From Channa striata (Eukaryota; Chordata; Actinopteri; Anabantiformes; Channidae): 64,000 nucleotides of DNA. Below, in pieces: positions 1-12,454 of the stretch (its first letter is position 1; every line of letters begins with the position of its first letter). The position numbers and the translations under genes are program-made. Under the pieces are notes generated by a model. The model did not search any database. It worked only from the letters and a program-made list of their open reading frames with translations, and was not told the origin of the DNA. The stretch is taken from the NCBI GenBank assembly GCA_033026295.1, contig CM065175.1, forward strand, positions 21,834,837 through 21,898,836. Reading direction: 5' to 3'.

Positions 1-3000
1 GCAGGACAGAGGCTATACTGTCCTATTATTTTGACTTATATTTGCATGACACTGGCTTGATACATTTCATTCACCGCCTGACTGGTTTATGATTCTCGTC
101 TACTTTCTTATGGCTGATGAGAAAGTGCGCTCTAAATCAAAAAAACGACTCCTCTGAAGTCCTCGCCAGATTTAGGGTAAATTTGGAAATCCTTCCGCTC
201 TGTAGGTGGCTGATGCAGGAACACTGAGGTGCCATCGCATGTGCTTATCAAAGAGTCTTGACAGATATATGTATGTGCTAAAGGTTGGGTGCTGTAACTC
301 CTGCGAATCTGCACAGCTGGGACGCCTTGCTCTCCTCGCTCTCGTGCCGCCTGCCGCAGACTGTAAGTAATGATGCCGCTGTTCCTGCCTTACCTCGTGA
401 GCTCTTTCTGCACTCGTACCCACAATCTGTGCCAAGACAAATATCAGCGGGTATTAACGGGCAGGTCTCAGTCTACAGCGTTGCCCCCTCCTTAAATACA
501 GTGTGGGAATGTGCATCAGATGTGAAGTTCTTGCCCTACTTATGCAGCCTCAGCAACTCTGACTGACTGCCTTTAAAATCTAAATATATATTTTACACCC
601 ACACTAGAAGTTTAGTTAAGTTTTGATTGGCAGCGTATTGAACTGTAATACATATTCATGTTTAACAACTCATTACACTGTTCTGTTTGCAATAAATCAA
701 ATGCAGAGCCACAAAAAAAATACACAAGCACAAGAATGACTATGAATATACTTTTGATGATAAAGGTGCTTGTTTCATTTCGTTTGTCCCTTCCTGATGA
801 TATGCCTCTGAATGTAAGCAGCAGGAAGTAGTAGTAGTAATGGAGTTTAGTGAAAACATGTTACAACGAAAAAATAATTTTATCCTTTAAAAAACTAGAA
901 AAAAATTCAAAGCTTCCCATGTATGCAGGATGTTTAACACATGTATGAAATGTGTAGATTATTTATAAATGTGACCAACTGCATAAAAGAGTTTTCTTAA
1001 TGCTAATATGTGTTACCAACAAAAAATATGTAAAACAGAGAGAAAGAAATGGAAGCAGTTTAAAATAATGCTATTTTCTAAATAACATTTCACAGAAATA
1101 GGAAGCCAAAATTATTCATGTAGTCATTGCTGTCACCATCAACATGAAAGTCATCGTGACAATCAAACAGTGCTGCACAGCCACTGATGCGAAGACTCAT
1201 AAAAACTGTCCAACTTCTTCTTTTGGTTCTAGTTTCTCGTACATGTAAATAAATGAAACCTAACCCTCCGCCCGCACTGAATTAACCTCCAGACGTCCAG
1301 ATGACGTCACTTGGAGCCACGTTCAGTTCAGATCATCTCGTCTTGTTGCTCACAGAATGAAGTTTGTAATCATGGTCAACTTTCTTGTTCAGCACTCCTC
1401 CAGATGACCTCAGCTTGAAGAGGAGAAATGGAAAACAAGCATTAATGTACATTTACGCCCTGAACTAAAGTCATAGAAAGCAAGTTTAATTTAGTGAAGC
1501 CGCCCTTTAAGTTTGGCGTGTGGGAAACCGTGAGTTGTTCACCTTTAAGCTAAAACGATGTTCATTAACAAGGCTTTTGTTGTTTTTATTTTTATTTGTT
1601 AAATTATTAATTAGCTTTTCTTTCTTCCCAGACTCGCTCACTTGCAAACATTACTGCAGGCTCTGCCAACCCATTATTTGTGCCATTTAAAACTAAACGA
1701 TTAATCCGACAAATTAGCTGATAGTGAAAACGAATTCCGACAACATGTTCCTGCTTATTTTTCAGTTGGCTTGATGTTGCAAAACGCGGCCGTGAGACTC
1801 TCGGAATGTCTCTGCCCTTCAAAATGCCACTGCTGTGCCATGTGACCCCATGTTAAGCAGGCCTTTGGGGGAGTTAACAGTGACATTTACAAAAATTTCT
1901 GGCAAAGTTCACTTGCACTATAAAATTACTCGTTGTGATATATTTTTGAACACGTTGTGGTAAGGACAACATTTTCTAAGTGACACTGAAGGTCGTTAGG
2001 AAGTGACATTTTTGCTGAATAAAATAACAAAGCGCTTTGTCCTATCAGCCTTTAACATGCCTTCAAAGAACGAGCTGAGTAAGCCAAAAGCTGGAAACAC
2101 TCTAATACACAGCCTGTTTATTTGCCAGTACATTTGCAATGGCAAGGGTTTAAAAATATGCTATAGGAAATTGTATATTTAATATTTTCTGTACCAGGTT
2201 CAATTTTACTTAAAATATTCTACTCTAATATACAGTTGCCAGGCACGCTTTTTGCATAAATTGTTCATGAAAGTCACAAATATCAACTAACCCACAATTT
2301 CTAAGCGATAACACACGGTCATAATTCTTCATGTTTTTATTAAACGCACCCCTAAAAATACAAAGCGACGGTGGGAAAAGTAATGACAGCAGTGTTTTAA
2401 TAACAGGTTAAACCAGCTTTGGTAGGAATAACCTCGGGCAAACACTTCCTGTAGCAGGGGATAAGACGGCTGCAGAACTTATCTGCAGAAATAATTGAAA
2501 AGGTGAAAATTTGAGTGAATCTCACTCACAACCCTTTAGACGTTAATATCGCTGCAGTGCTGTCAGGCTGTTTAACGAGGCTGCGTCGCCGAAGCCTTTG
2601 ACTGCATGTCTCAATATTAAGATATGTTTTAGAGCATGTTTCTACAAAAAAAATCTATAAAACTACACCCTGTAGCTTCTGGGAAATCAATTCAAAACCA
2701 AAGTGTATATTCAAAACCCTTATTAGCTTTAGCTTTTAACTCTGGACTGCCAATAAATAATAACAAAGGAAGCTAATTCCCTGCACTTCAGCTCTGATTG
2801 TAGCTTATTTTATCAGGATTACAGTATTAATGTACACAAATAACATTTGAAACCACGCTTTCATAAGCTTTAAAGTGATTATCCTTGAGGCTTTTTATGA
2901 AATCAAAATCCACTGTGATAAAATCTCAAATGTTTTCATCCAGTGTTTAAACTCCTGGATTCAAGACATCCACAGGAAGTGATGCATGTGTTTAATCGAC

Positions 3001-6000
3001 GCTGGCAGATTGTTGAAGGAGTAACAAACAAAAGCGCCACGATACTGAACGTTGCATTAGAAAATTAAAACCTGCACAGCTTAACAACAAGATGAATATT
3101 AAATTAATGAACATACTCGGTTCAGCGATATCTCCAGTAATGCCACATTGTTATTCCCTCCCTCCTATAATGTATTGAATATGTATATAAAATAGTTTTA
3201 TGGCTGCATTTGTGTTAAAGCAAACAGCAACCGTTTTACATACTGGTCCTATTTAATGCGGAGCAGATACAATAAACAGACACCGAGGGGAAGCTTTTCT
3301 CAATTATATGCTAAATTTTATTTCCACAATGAAGTTTTTTTTTGTGAGAATGGAAATCAGAATGAGCAATTATTGGTATTAGAGCTACTTATTTTACAGA
3401 AGAGTGTTGGTGTGAGGTCATCAGCAGCTGACTTCTCATCTAAATGTTCCCAAATGTCAGAAGATGTTCCCCATGGCGATCATTAAAATTTCATCTCGGC
3501 TTAACATGGACGCTCAGTTGCTTTTCCGCTCACTTCCTTATTATTCTGCTAAGATATTAAAGAAGTGTATTCTGTACATCTATTGAGCAATTTCACACTC
3601 TAATCAGTAGAATAGTGACTTTCAAGTTTCATCGACCTCCAAGAATGAGTGTGATGCCTCCGTCTCGTGGCTCTGGTCCAAGCTGGGCTCCTTTTATCTC
3701 ACCAATCATCCGTTGTTTGACAAAACCATTGATTTAAATCTCTTTTGCTCTATAATGAGATGCATTTTAATTATGTGTTTTGATCTATCATTCGCATTTT
3801 AATCTCTATGATCCAAGCTCCTGGTCGAGGATCAGCATCTTTTCAACATCTAGGCCTTTCCATCAGTTCAGATCAGTGTATGCATCGTTCTCTCTGGTTG
3901 TACAATGAAAACTAAACTCTGTTTACTGGCACTGAACTGACAGTTTGCGTGCGAAACCTTGAATTAGAGCTGATTAATTGAGACAGGTGTTGTATGTGAA
4001 CCTTAAAACCCTAAAATAATGGTAATCGAGGATCTAATTGTTCGGTAAATATGAAGCAGGCGAATAACAGGGTGGTTTTCAAGTAAAGGCAACATAATAG
4101 AACGCAGAGCGCAGTCCAACGAGCCTTGTACACAATCAACAAGACACTTCCTGTTGTGTGTGTTTATCATTTTCGGGCTTCTAATGAAGACGCGGGAGCA
4201 TCATTGCATTAACGGTGTATGCGACCGCGCTCTCTGACCACTTTCATCCCTGCATCCAGCTGCTTCGATATCAGCCGCGCTTTTGCACGCGCTTTGCAAC
4301 CTCCCAGCAACACCAGACAACCCAGTAAACGCCCGCGATCAGAGCCGCTGCACGGGTGTGTGGCTTGGCCTTGCTCCCAGTTGTGGAGAAAGTTTGAAAA
4401 AAACACTGATTGTGACCGTTCAAGTTACAGGGAAACTTAATCCTGCTTTCTGGGTTTACACAAAGGAGAGTATCACCACATGGTTGGCTGAAATATTAAT
4501 TGCACATGCTGGCAATGAGAGTAAACAGCACAGCTCTTTGAAATGGGGCTACAGAGGCGTTTCCTTTTAGTATGTCTGTGTAACAGTAAGTGATGTGATC
4601 ATTATGAAACTGATTAGCTTCTATGGCAGAGAGCCACAGGCTGAAAATCTATTTCGCCTCCGTGGCTTTTATACTGTCTTCTATTTTTCCCTCAGATTTC
4701 GGTCCTCCAACAGTTGTGCTTTGGACTCAGGTCATACTTGATAAGGCTGCCAGCCAAATGTACAAGATTATCTTTTCAACATAGCAAGCTTTATGTTATG
4801 AATGTGTCTGTGGGAATAAAATGAGTCCAGCTACGTTGGAAGCAAAGCCACTCTTCAAATAGCAATATGGTGGCTTAGCAGCCACTGAACTCTTCTGTCG
4901 GGACGGGGGAATTATGTTGTGTTTTTTTTCTTCTGCCACAAATATAAGGAAGCTTATAGGTTCATGCTCGGAGTATTAACAGAGGGATTAGCAAGAACGC
5001 TTGTGGGATGCTCAAGTCTGCGAAGGACAGCGTGGCAATCTCTTCATTGTTGGGATATCTGCTTGATGTAACACAATTAACTATTTATTTCAAATATAGC
5101 GAGGCATTATGGAAGCCGGATGGAAGCAGGTTTCAGGTTCCTTTCTCACCTGCTGTATGTGGGCACTGTCCTTTGTGAGACAACGCTTTGTTTCTTCTGA
5201 TCTGGACCAGAACAAATTCACTGATAAGGAGCAGCAGAGGAGAGTGTCACTGCAAGATGCCGGTCAGATAAAGCGTGAAATTGGCAAACAAACAATATGA
5301 GGCCGCGAGCGTTACTGTTACTACCGTGTTCGTCTCTGACTTACTACGCGGACAGTCGGCTGTCAATCACACACAGGAATTACCACAACCCGTTCTGTGA
5401 CTGTGATGTATGACATTTATTTGTACATTCAATATGAGCACTTATGAACAGTAACAAAGTACCTAAGAGAACATAAAAAGTACATTTTGTGTTCTGCTTC
5501 TCTGGATTCATTTGGTGACAAATGTTGCTTTTCATTATTCAGTGTCAACAAGTTCAAGTCAAAATGGTAATATTATAAACTCGTGTTCCCCAACCTTTTT
5601 TATTTTTTACTTTTATCTTCGAGCAAATAGTAATTTCTCTGCTAATCCTCTCAGATGGTTTAATTTGAATAACCAAAGAGCTGAAATACTCCAATGTCCA
5701 AAAGTCAGCAAAAAGTAGGGATGGTTGTAAAATTAATGCAAGTTTGTAAAGTACAAATTTGTTATATTGTTTTTTTTTAATTATGCCGTGAGAGGAGAGT
5801 AGATGACGAAAACATTAAAGGTCCCGCGTGTGTTCGTTTGGAAAAGTGCTACATGTCACGTTGCATGTGTTGCATGTTGCTCAACAGTAACTTTTTTTTT
5901 CTTTTTTGTTGTTACTTCCTTTTTCCTATAATACATCCGGAAGCTGAGTGACTTTATTTTTATTTACACCACATATGATAATCCCCGGCACATTTTTACG

Positions 6001-8552
6001 AACCCCCTTTTTCTCCCCCACCTGCTCTTCAAACTGCTGTTGACAACGTATAGAGCAGGTCTTTTTCCAGTTCATGGACCATCACTGGCATTGAACCTCA
6101 CAGTCTTTGTCAAATCAATGAGTGATTCTGTTTGTGCAGCTTCAGCAAGCAAACTGCTCTGCACACTTTTCTCGTCCTATATTTTATGTTTTTACAGTTT
6201 GGCTTTGTCACTAATATCGTCCTCTTGCATCAGATTTGTCTGACTCCATTCCCACTGTAGTGAGCGCGGTAAAACACCCCGGGGTTGTGGGTGCTTCTGC
6301 TGCCGTTCACCACCTGTTTTCACGCCATGCAACCTGCCTATCGCTGCTGGGAAAATCCCTCATTCCCACTCCTCCGCACATACCTGCAATGTTTGCCTGG
6401 AACCTCCAGCTTTGTTTGTTCTGTGGATTTAGAAATGCACACAACACACCTGAAAGAATGAATCCGCTACGGCCCCACACAGGGCTCCACTGCCACTTCT
6501 GTTATTGCTACTGTGCCTATCGGTGCTGTACATCTGCAAAAATGCCGGTAGCCCACCAGTCATGGGGTTGGGGGTTTGTAAATGTTCCCCTGCATTTTTT
6601 AATCCCACATCCCATCGTGCATTGAAACGCCGACGTTTTGTGAATGCTGACCACTCTGGAGTCAAACTCGGGTCAATGCTGTGGCCGTTGTTCCCTGAGC
6701 GTCATCCATCCCAACTACATCCTCACATCAGGCTTGTTGGTCAACGCACAGTTGTTTGAAATTAAAAAGAGGTTTGGATTGGAACATAATAAGTCGATGC
6801 TTATGTTCAGTATGTATATGATCGTCTGCACATTCTGTGTCCTACAAAAAGGTCATTTCATTAGCAGTTTCGTTGCATTGGGTTACAGTTTGTTTCAGGT
6901 TCAGTTCACATGGCCAAACCTTTAACCCAGTTTTACTTTTTTAGATCAGGGAAACGGTGTAGTTTGGTTGGGAAACCCCTGTGGTTTGGATTGCACCATA
7001 TTCGTGTATACCATCCAGCGGCTCTACCCGCTGATCTACCAGGCCGCCTTTAGGAAGATAAGAAAAAGTTAAATATGGAATGTGAATATGCATAATGCAT
7101 TGCACAATGTGACTCTGTCCCTGTTTCTCTTTCAATTTATTCTTCTGCTTGGTCAGTTGTCTCTGGCTAATTACAAAAGTAAGAAAGGTTGCGCTGCAGT
7201 GATGAAATACCACCCAAGTTTGTGCTCAAACAGCGCATTAGAAATTCCCTGATGTCATTCTGTAAAAGCGTCTCTCAGAGTGGAACACTCCAGCTTGCAT
7301 AATACAACGCGATGGAGTGAAACCTATGTGTGGAATACAAATGTTGAATGAATGCAGACAGCAGCACGGGGCCTGAAACTCAAATGTTTTCTCTTTGGTT
7401 GCTTGTACGTGGTTCAGAGATATGAAGGAAGGTTTTTCACCAAGGTCAACGGCACAACCGAGAACTCACGGTTGCGTTTAAGGGGTTAAACGAGGAGATA
7501 GGTCACACGGTAACAAAATATCCAACACTCGCACATGGGAATTAAGTGTTTAAGGCCTGAGCTCAAGTGAAGCAGCCTCCGAGTGATTTACATACATTAA
7601 GCAACATCAAAAGGGCTCCTTGTACACCTCTGAGTCATTTCTACTTCCACAGCTTATTTCCCGAACTTTCTGAAATTAGCCGTGACTACCTGAGCTTCAT
7701 GCTGCACCTGTTCGAGAAGAACTTGACCCTGTTGTCATGATGTTCGTGGATAAATACAGAAAGGGCAGCTGACCTCTGCCGCAGGAGACAGAATTATCTG
7801 ACAATGGGAAGCCTAATCAGTCTGCTTTGAATGAACCACAAGTCAGTCGTGGTTTTTATTACTGTGTGCAGTGTAGGACTGTGCAAACAGCGGGCTTCTG
7901 TTTGGACAAGCATATAGCCGGACCGGCTGCACATCCCACATGTCGTGGAGGGAGGGATCGCTCGGGCAACTGATCTTCACTTTTGTACTTTTTTCTTTCT
8001 TCTTGTAATAAAGAGGCATCCTTCCAGAAGGAGTGGGCCCAGATAACTAAATATGATTTAATAACCTACAATCACACAGGTTTGCAGAGACTGTCGGTGC
8101 CACTCATATTGCAAAAAGGCCAGTTGTTACCACGGAAACCGTGTTTGGCGAGCAGGGAAGATAAATTGCAGCAGTATCTCTCTAATAATAATTTCTATTA
8201 TCTCGGCTGGATGTTTAGATTATCATGTAAATAGGGGGACGTGCCAGGCGACAAGAGGCAGGAGCTGGTGGAAAGAGGAGATCAAATAAAAGTGTTTCGC
8301 CACATGTGGGTGTGCGCACACACACACACGCACACATGGAAAACGGTAAGTGACACTTACACTGCTCTTCTGAAAGTAGTTTTTTTCTTCTTTGTTCAAA
8401 AAAATATTAAAATAGGAAGCTGAAAATTTGCCAAATTGCAACCACCGCAGATCTAGAGGAAATTTTCATGTTGCTCAAACCGGCGGCACGTCTGCTGTTT
8501 CATCACTTTCCTCTGAAGCAAAGACCAACCTCCAACTGCTTTGTCACCAGAG
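1..8552. other. Intergenic region upstream of the FFAR2-like gene
   Basis: No coding exon, RNA gene or recognisable transposon was found here. The open frames are short, lack domain signatures and look like chance. The sequence is mostly AT-rich unique DNA. A perfect cAMP-response-type octamer is at 1302-1309 and a short (CA) tract lies at about 8317-8336. Distal control sequence for the GPCR could lie here, but nothing proves it. Confidence 0.5.
1302..1309. promoter_or_regulatory. Perfect CRE palindrome (TGACGTCA)
   Basis: The octamer TGACGTCA is a full palindromic CREB/ATF binding site. It lies about 7 kb upstream of the nearest gene start, so a regulatory role is only a possibility. An 8-bp match can occur by chance in 64 kb. 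Confidence 0.2.
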
Positions 8553-8558
8553 TATAAG
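8553..8558 (+). promoter_or_regulatory. TATA-like box for the FFAR2-like gene
   Basis: TATAAG lies about 57 bp before a strong splice donor (GTAAGG at 8616) that would end a non-coding first exon. Transcription would then start near 8580-8585. Read by eye; no transcript evidence. Confidence 0.3.
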
Positions 8559-8582
8559 AACTGAGCTCCGCTCACGTATGTT

Positions 8583-8615
8583 CACTTGAATGTGATGCAG
8601 CGCATTACATAAAGG
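8583..8615 (+). other. Probable 5' UTR exon of the FFAR2-like gene
   Basis: A short exon is inferred between the TATA-like box at 8553 and the donor AAAGG|GTAAGG at 8615/8616. It would be joined to the acceptor ACACCAG at 9440, which sits 7 nt upstream of the coding ATG. The start position is estimated from usual TATA spacing. Mammalian FFAR2 also has a non-coding 5' exon ahead of a single coding exon, which fits. The intervening intron (8616-9440) contains no coding signal. Confidence 0.35.
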
Positions 8616-9447
8616 GTAAGGAACTCACTTTTCTCACCACACTTCCTGATGTGTGTTCTCAATATTTGTCGGCGCTAATTTGCTTCACTTTCTGTTTTGT
8701 GTTTGCTTTATAATAAGATGCAGGAATTGTTGTGTTTTGATGACAAAAATGTGCTGGGAAGCTGTGCCAGCTAAAGCTATATTTCCCCTGTGTGGCTAAG
8801 TCATTATGTATATGGGGGTCATCATTTTCTCAGCATGTCCAGTGTTTGTGCTTATAGTGGGAACAGGAGCTGGGAGTTGATGATAAAAGCACAATATTAC
8901 TGTATTTATGACCCAGAGCAAGCAGAAACACACGTTTACAGATGGTACAACAAACCGAGTGCCAGACCAACACATTGTCTCGCCATTAGGAGATAATTCA
9001 GCTTCACAATGAGTTCTGGAGTAGGCATACGAGAGAAATTAGGAAGGAATACAGTTAGTCTGTGGGATGTGCTTTGGGCTTTCAGCTCGTAGGCGAAAAT
9101 ATGAAGCATTAAAAATGCTGCGGCGAACTCTTAAACTAGGTGTCAAACGGACAATAGGTCGAAATACTGTGTGCGCAGTGTGGTAATCTCTTTCCATTCT
9201 CTTATCAGCAGAGCTCAAAGCCCTCGAGGAAACGATGAGTGTTGGTTTATCGGTGGGGACAGCAAAACCACACTGTCTCGCTGGGTTTGTTCCAGGCCGC
9301 TGACCAATAAGAAGCCTTCGTCTCCTGTGGCCGCGACTGCCTGACAGATCAAACCTCCCCGTGCTGCTGTGTGTATTCCCTACTCTGCCTCTGGAAACTG
9401 TATGACACATCTTGATTCCTGACTGACTGACTTACACCAGGGCCACC

Positions 9448-10440
9448 ATGCAGCAGTGCCACACCGGAGTGTGTCTGTCCATCTACATCATCACCTTTGT
9501 GCTGGGCTTACCGTCCAATATTCTCGCCTTTTTTACTTTCTGCAAGAAAGTGAGGCAGAAACCCACACCCATTGACATCCTCCTCCTCAACCTGACCATC
9601 TCCGACCTCCTCTTCCTCCTCTTTCTGCCCTTCAAGATGTATGAAGTGTTGAATGACATGGTCTGGGCCATACCCTATGCCCTCTGTCCGGTATCTGGCT
9701 TCATTTTCTATATGACCATCTACAACAGCACCTTCTTCCTCACTGCGGTCAGTGTTGAGCGCTACCTTGGCGTGGCTTTCCCCATCCAGCACAGCCTGAA
9801 GCGGCGACCCGTCTACGCTGTCGCCGCCAGCATCTTCTTCTGGATTTTCTCCATCCTCCACCTGAGCATCGTGTTCATTGTGCCCTTCATCGGCAAGAAA
9901 GCATCAGAGCATAATGACACCACTCCCATCAACAGTGAGGTGTGTTACGAGAACTTCACCGAAGATCAGCTGGACGTTCTTCTGCCTGTGCGTCTGGAGC
10001 TCTGCATTGTACTTTTCTGCATCCCTTTCCTGATTTGCAGCTTCTGCTACATCAACTTCATCCGAATTCTGTCCAAGCTGAACCACATCGACCGGCGCCG
10101 GCGTCTCCGGGCCATTGGCATGGCTCTGGGGACACTGCTGGTGTTCGCTTTGTGTTTTGGGCCTTACAACGTCTCACACATTGTGGGTTTCATTACATGG
10201 AAAAGTCCACTCTGGAGAAACAAGGCTCTGCTGTTCAGCACCTTCAACGCTTGTCTGGACCCTTTAATTTTCTACTTCTCCTCGTCTGCTGTTAGGGGGA
10301 CCGTGGGGAGTGTGATGGAAGGAGTTAAAAGTCGCCTGAGCGGGTGCATGTCCTGTCACACGGCCTGCACGTCGTGGAGGGGAATTAACAAGACCACAAA
10401 AGATAAGGAAAACACACAAGAGACGACCAATGCTATCTGA
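9448..10440 (+). CDS. ffar2-like: Free fatty acid receptor 2-like GPCR
   Basis: Class A G protein-coupled receptor of 330 residues, the usual FFAR2/FFAR3 length, with the whole coding region in one exon. The family senses short-chain fatty acids at the plasma membrane and signals through Gi/Gq. Seven membrane segments lie near residues 10-32, 43-66, 78-100, 122-146, 181-205, 221-247 and 259-280. Family hallmarks visible are the ERY motif (104-106) followed by LGVAFPIQ, the second extracellular loop block CYENFTEDQLDVLLPVRLEL, the FGPYNVSH block in helix 6, and DPLIFYFSSS in helix 7. The carboxylate-binding residues of human FFAR2 (Arg180, His242, Arg255) have counterparts Arg182, His244 and Arg257. 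Cys80 and Cys166 would form the usual disulfide. The start is supported by a strong Kozak context (gccaccATGC). The C-terminal tail has a Cys cluster (300, 303, 307) and is Lys/Thr-rich. FFAR3 is the main alternative; teleosts carry several ffar2-like paralogues, so exact orthology is open. Confidence 0.93.
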   Translation: MQQCHTGVCLSIYIITFVLGLPSNILAFFTFCKKVRQKPTPIDILLLNLTISDLLFLLFLPFKMYEVLNDMVWAIPYALCPVSGFIFYMTIYNSTFFLTAVSVERYLGVAFPIQHSLKRRPVYAVAASIFFWIFSILHLSIVFIVPFIGKKASEHNDTTPINSEVCYENFTEDQLDVLLPVRLELCIVLFCIPFLICSFCYINFIRILSKLNHIDRRRRLRAIGMALGTLLVFALCFGPYNVSHIVGFITWKSPLWRNKALLFSTFNACLDPLIFYFSSSAVRGTVGSVMEGVKSRLSGCMSCHTACTSWRGINKTTKDKENTQETTNAI

Positions 10441-11277
10441 GCGGACTGAAAGGGAGCTGTGGGCGTCTGTCTTCGCTAATTTGTTATTTCCTCGTCCCCG
10501 AAGCAGGAAATTAATGCCGTGTTTATGTTTTTACATGTAAGAAAATGACTGGGTACATTGTATACAGTGCAGCGTGTCTCTGTTTGACTTTCTGATAAAC
10601 TTCCTATCTGGAAACATGACAAGAGAGGAAACCTGCAGCAGCAGCAGTTGTTACGCCGGGTAATGTGTAAAGCCACAGAGACAGCCTACTTTGAACTGTC
10701 ACATTCAGATGAAAAATATTTCATAAGATCTCCATCGATGCGGCGAAGTGTTGTGAAGCGACTCAGACAAAACGAATATTGAAGCAACAGCTTTGCACGT
10801 CGTCTCCGAGCAATAAGAAAGCTTTTCTACCGGCCTGAACCATGAACAGAATATGGCATGAGATCTGGGAGAAGACTCAAGCATGTTGACGTGGACTTGG
10901 CTTTATAAACATGATACGGTTTCCTTTTATGTGAACATCTTTGTGAATTGTGTGTTTTGCCTAAATGATTGTGCAGGTGTTTCTTTAGAAGATATTTTTT
11001 TATACTGTGAATTGATTAGTGCGTATGTACATATGTATATCAAATGAAACGCACTCCCATATTAAAGTCATGTGTTACTAATGTAGCGTTCATGCATGAA
11101 TATACTCATGAGAGCTGCGTGGCAGGGGTGGTAATTATATAGGACATACACAGTCATATGAACCTTTTATGTAATTTATGACTAAGATTCTTTCATAAAG
11201 GAAAAGAATTGATTCTATTTCTGTGTGCATCCCATATTTTTGAGAGGGTACATGAAGGAAGAGGAAGAAAATAATGA

Positions 11278-11283
11278 AATAAA
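11278..11283 (+). terminator. Candidate poly(A) signal of the FFAR2-like gene
   Basis: AATAAA lies about 840 bp after the stop codon on the coding strand, and an ATTAAA is closer (around 11060). Either could end the 3' UTR. The interval 10441-11283 has no coding signal and is read as 3' UTR. Confidence 0.4.
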
Positions 11284-11601
11284 ACATATTAGAGACTATT
11301 TCTATGAACAAACCAAATAATGCATTTACGGAACCTCTGACTAATAGGTTGTTTTGTATGGACAGTTGTCAAGGTACAGGGTGATTGCGTTTGTGTGCAT
11401 GAAAAGGGAAAGATAAGGACTGATTTGCGTTTTTTATTGTGGTTGATGAATGTGGACGCTGCATGTAAATATTCACTACATCAACTTGGATGCGATCACC
11501 AGATAATCAGTCATGCTTCACATCACTTTAATACATACAATGGTATTCATAAAAGCAGATTCAAATAATTAAAAAAAGGATTACACATGAGCAAAAGGCA
11601 C

Positions 11602-11607
11602 TTTATT
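11602..11607 (-). terminator. Candidate poly(A) signal of the VJ-C1 receptor gene
   Basis: TTTATT on the + strand reads AATAAA on the - strand, about 820 bp beyond the proposed stop at 12423. Another copy of the hexamer lies at about 11433. The gene would end tail to tail with the + strand GPCR. Confidence 0.35.
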
Positions 11608-12422
11608 GAGCTGAAAAGAGCCTGTTTTTAACAACACTAATCTGGTTATATTGAAGATGCATCATCTTGCTCTACATTTAATTGTCATTATTGTGTATTT
11701 GGTGCTCGGCTGCACGCGGACCTAAATTTATAATGAACTTCCCCCAACACGTGAATCAAGATCTCACCCCACACAGTGCAAAGACAAACAATGCTATCAT
11801 CCAAGCAAGCAGTGGCGAAGGCTGTAATCCTGTTTTGTGAGGATTAGGCCTGAACGGAGGTTGAGCTGATCACTGTATCTGTTTGACAGGTGGATCATGC
11901 ATGGAGCATTCATTCTGACACACAGACCCGAGAAAAACGACGAAAATGTGCAGGCTACCAGCCGCCGACACAATGAGCATAACCAGGAAAATGCGCTAGT
12001 CAGCAAGCCGCGGTGATAAAGTGTTACAGAGATAAACAGCTTTGATGTGCAGAAGGAAATCTGCAATGCATCAATGTTTAAAGGCTACAGTGTGTGAACG
12101 GAGAAATTAGGCTGCAGCTCCAAACTTCCCAGCGTCAAACGTGAGGGAGTGAGACAAAAGTCATTCACAGAGGAGAATGAACTGTTAATTCCGGATTGAT
12201 GTTTCAGGACTTGTGATGATGTTTGTCAAAGGTTGGTTGGTTTTCTCTCCTCTTTCATTTTGTGCTTCCTGGAAGACAATAATTGGTGGCTGCGTCAGTG
12301 TTGACTTTTTTTTCCAACAAAGAGTGATGGGTCACAGGGATGAGGCAAAGGAAACAGCGCCGAGCGAGCGTGTTTGCGTGTTTGCGAAGGTAGAGGAGAC
12401 GGTCGTACTCACACGGCAGACT

Positions 12423-12454
12423 TCACTTTCCCCGCATGCAAAAATGTTTGACTG
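12423..12454 (-). CDS. VJ-C1 receptor exon 5: short cytoplasmic tail
   Basis: After a 78-bp intron, typical of fish, and a TCAACAG acceptor, the phase 1 frame reads AVKHFCMRGK then TGA (12423-12425). The tail is short and basic with one Cys, and carries no tyrosine motif. If the alternative membrane-exon donor is used, this exon would be read in another frame (SQTFLHAGKVKSA) and continue past a good donor (GTGAGT at about 12412) to further exons I could not place. Confidence 0.45.

Noticed and set aside
9508..9861. An acidic - strand frame within the GPCR coding region
   Set aside because: It is a shadow of the receptor, produced by reading hydrophobic codons backwards.
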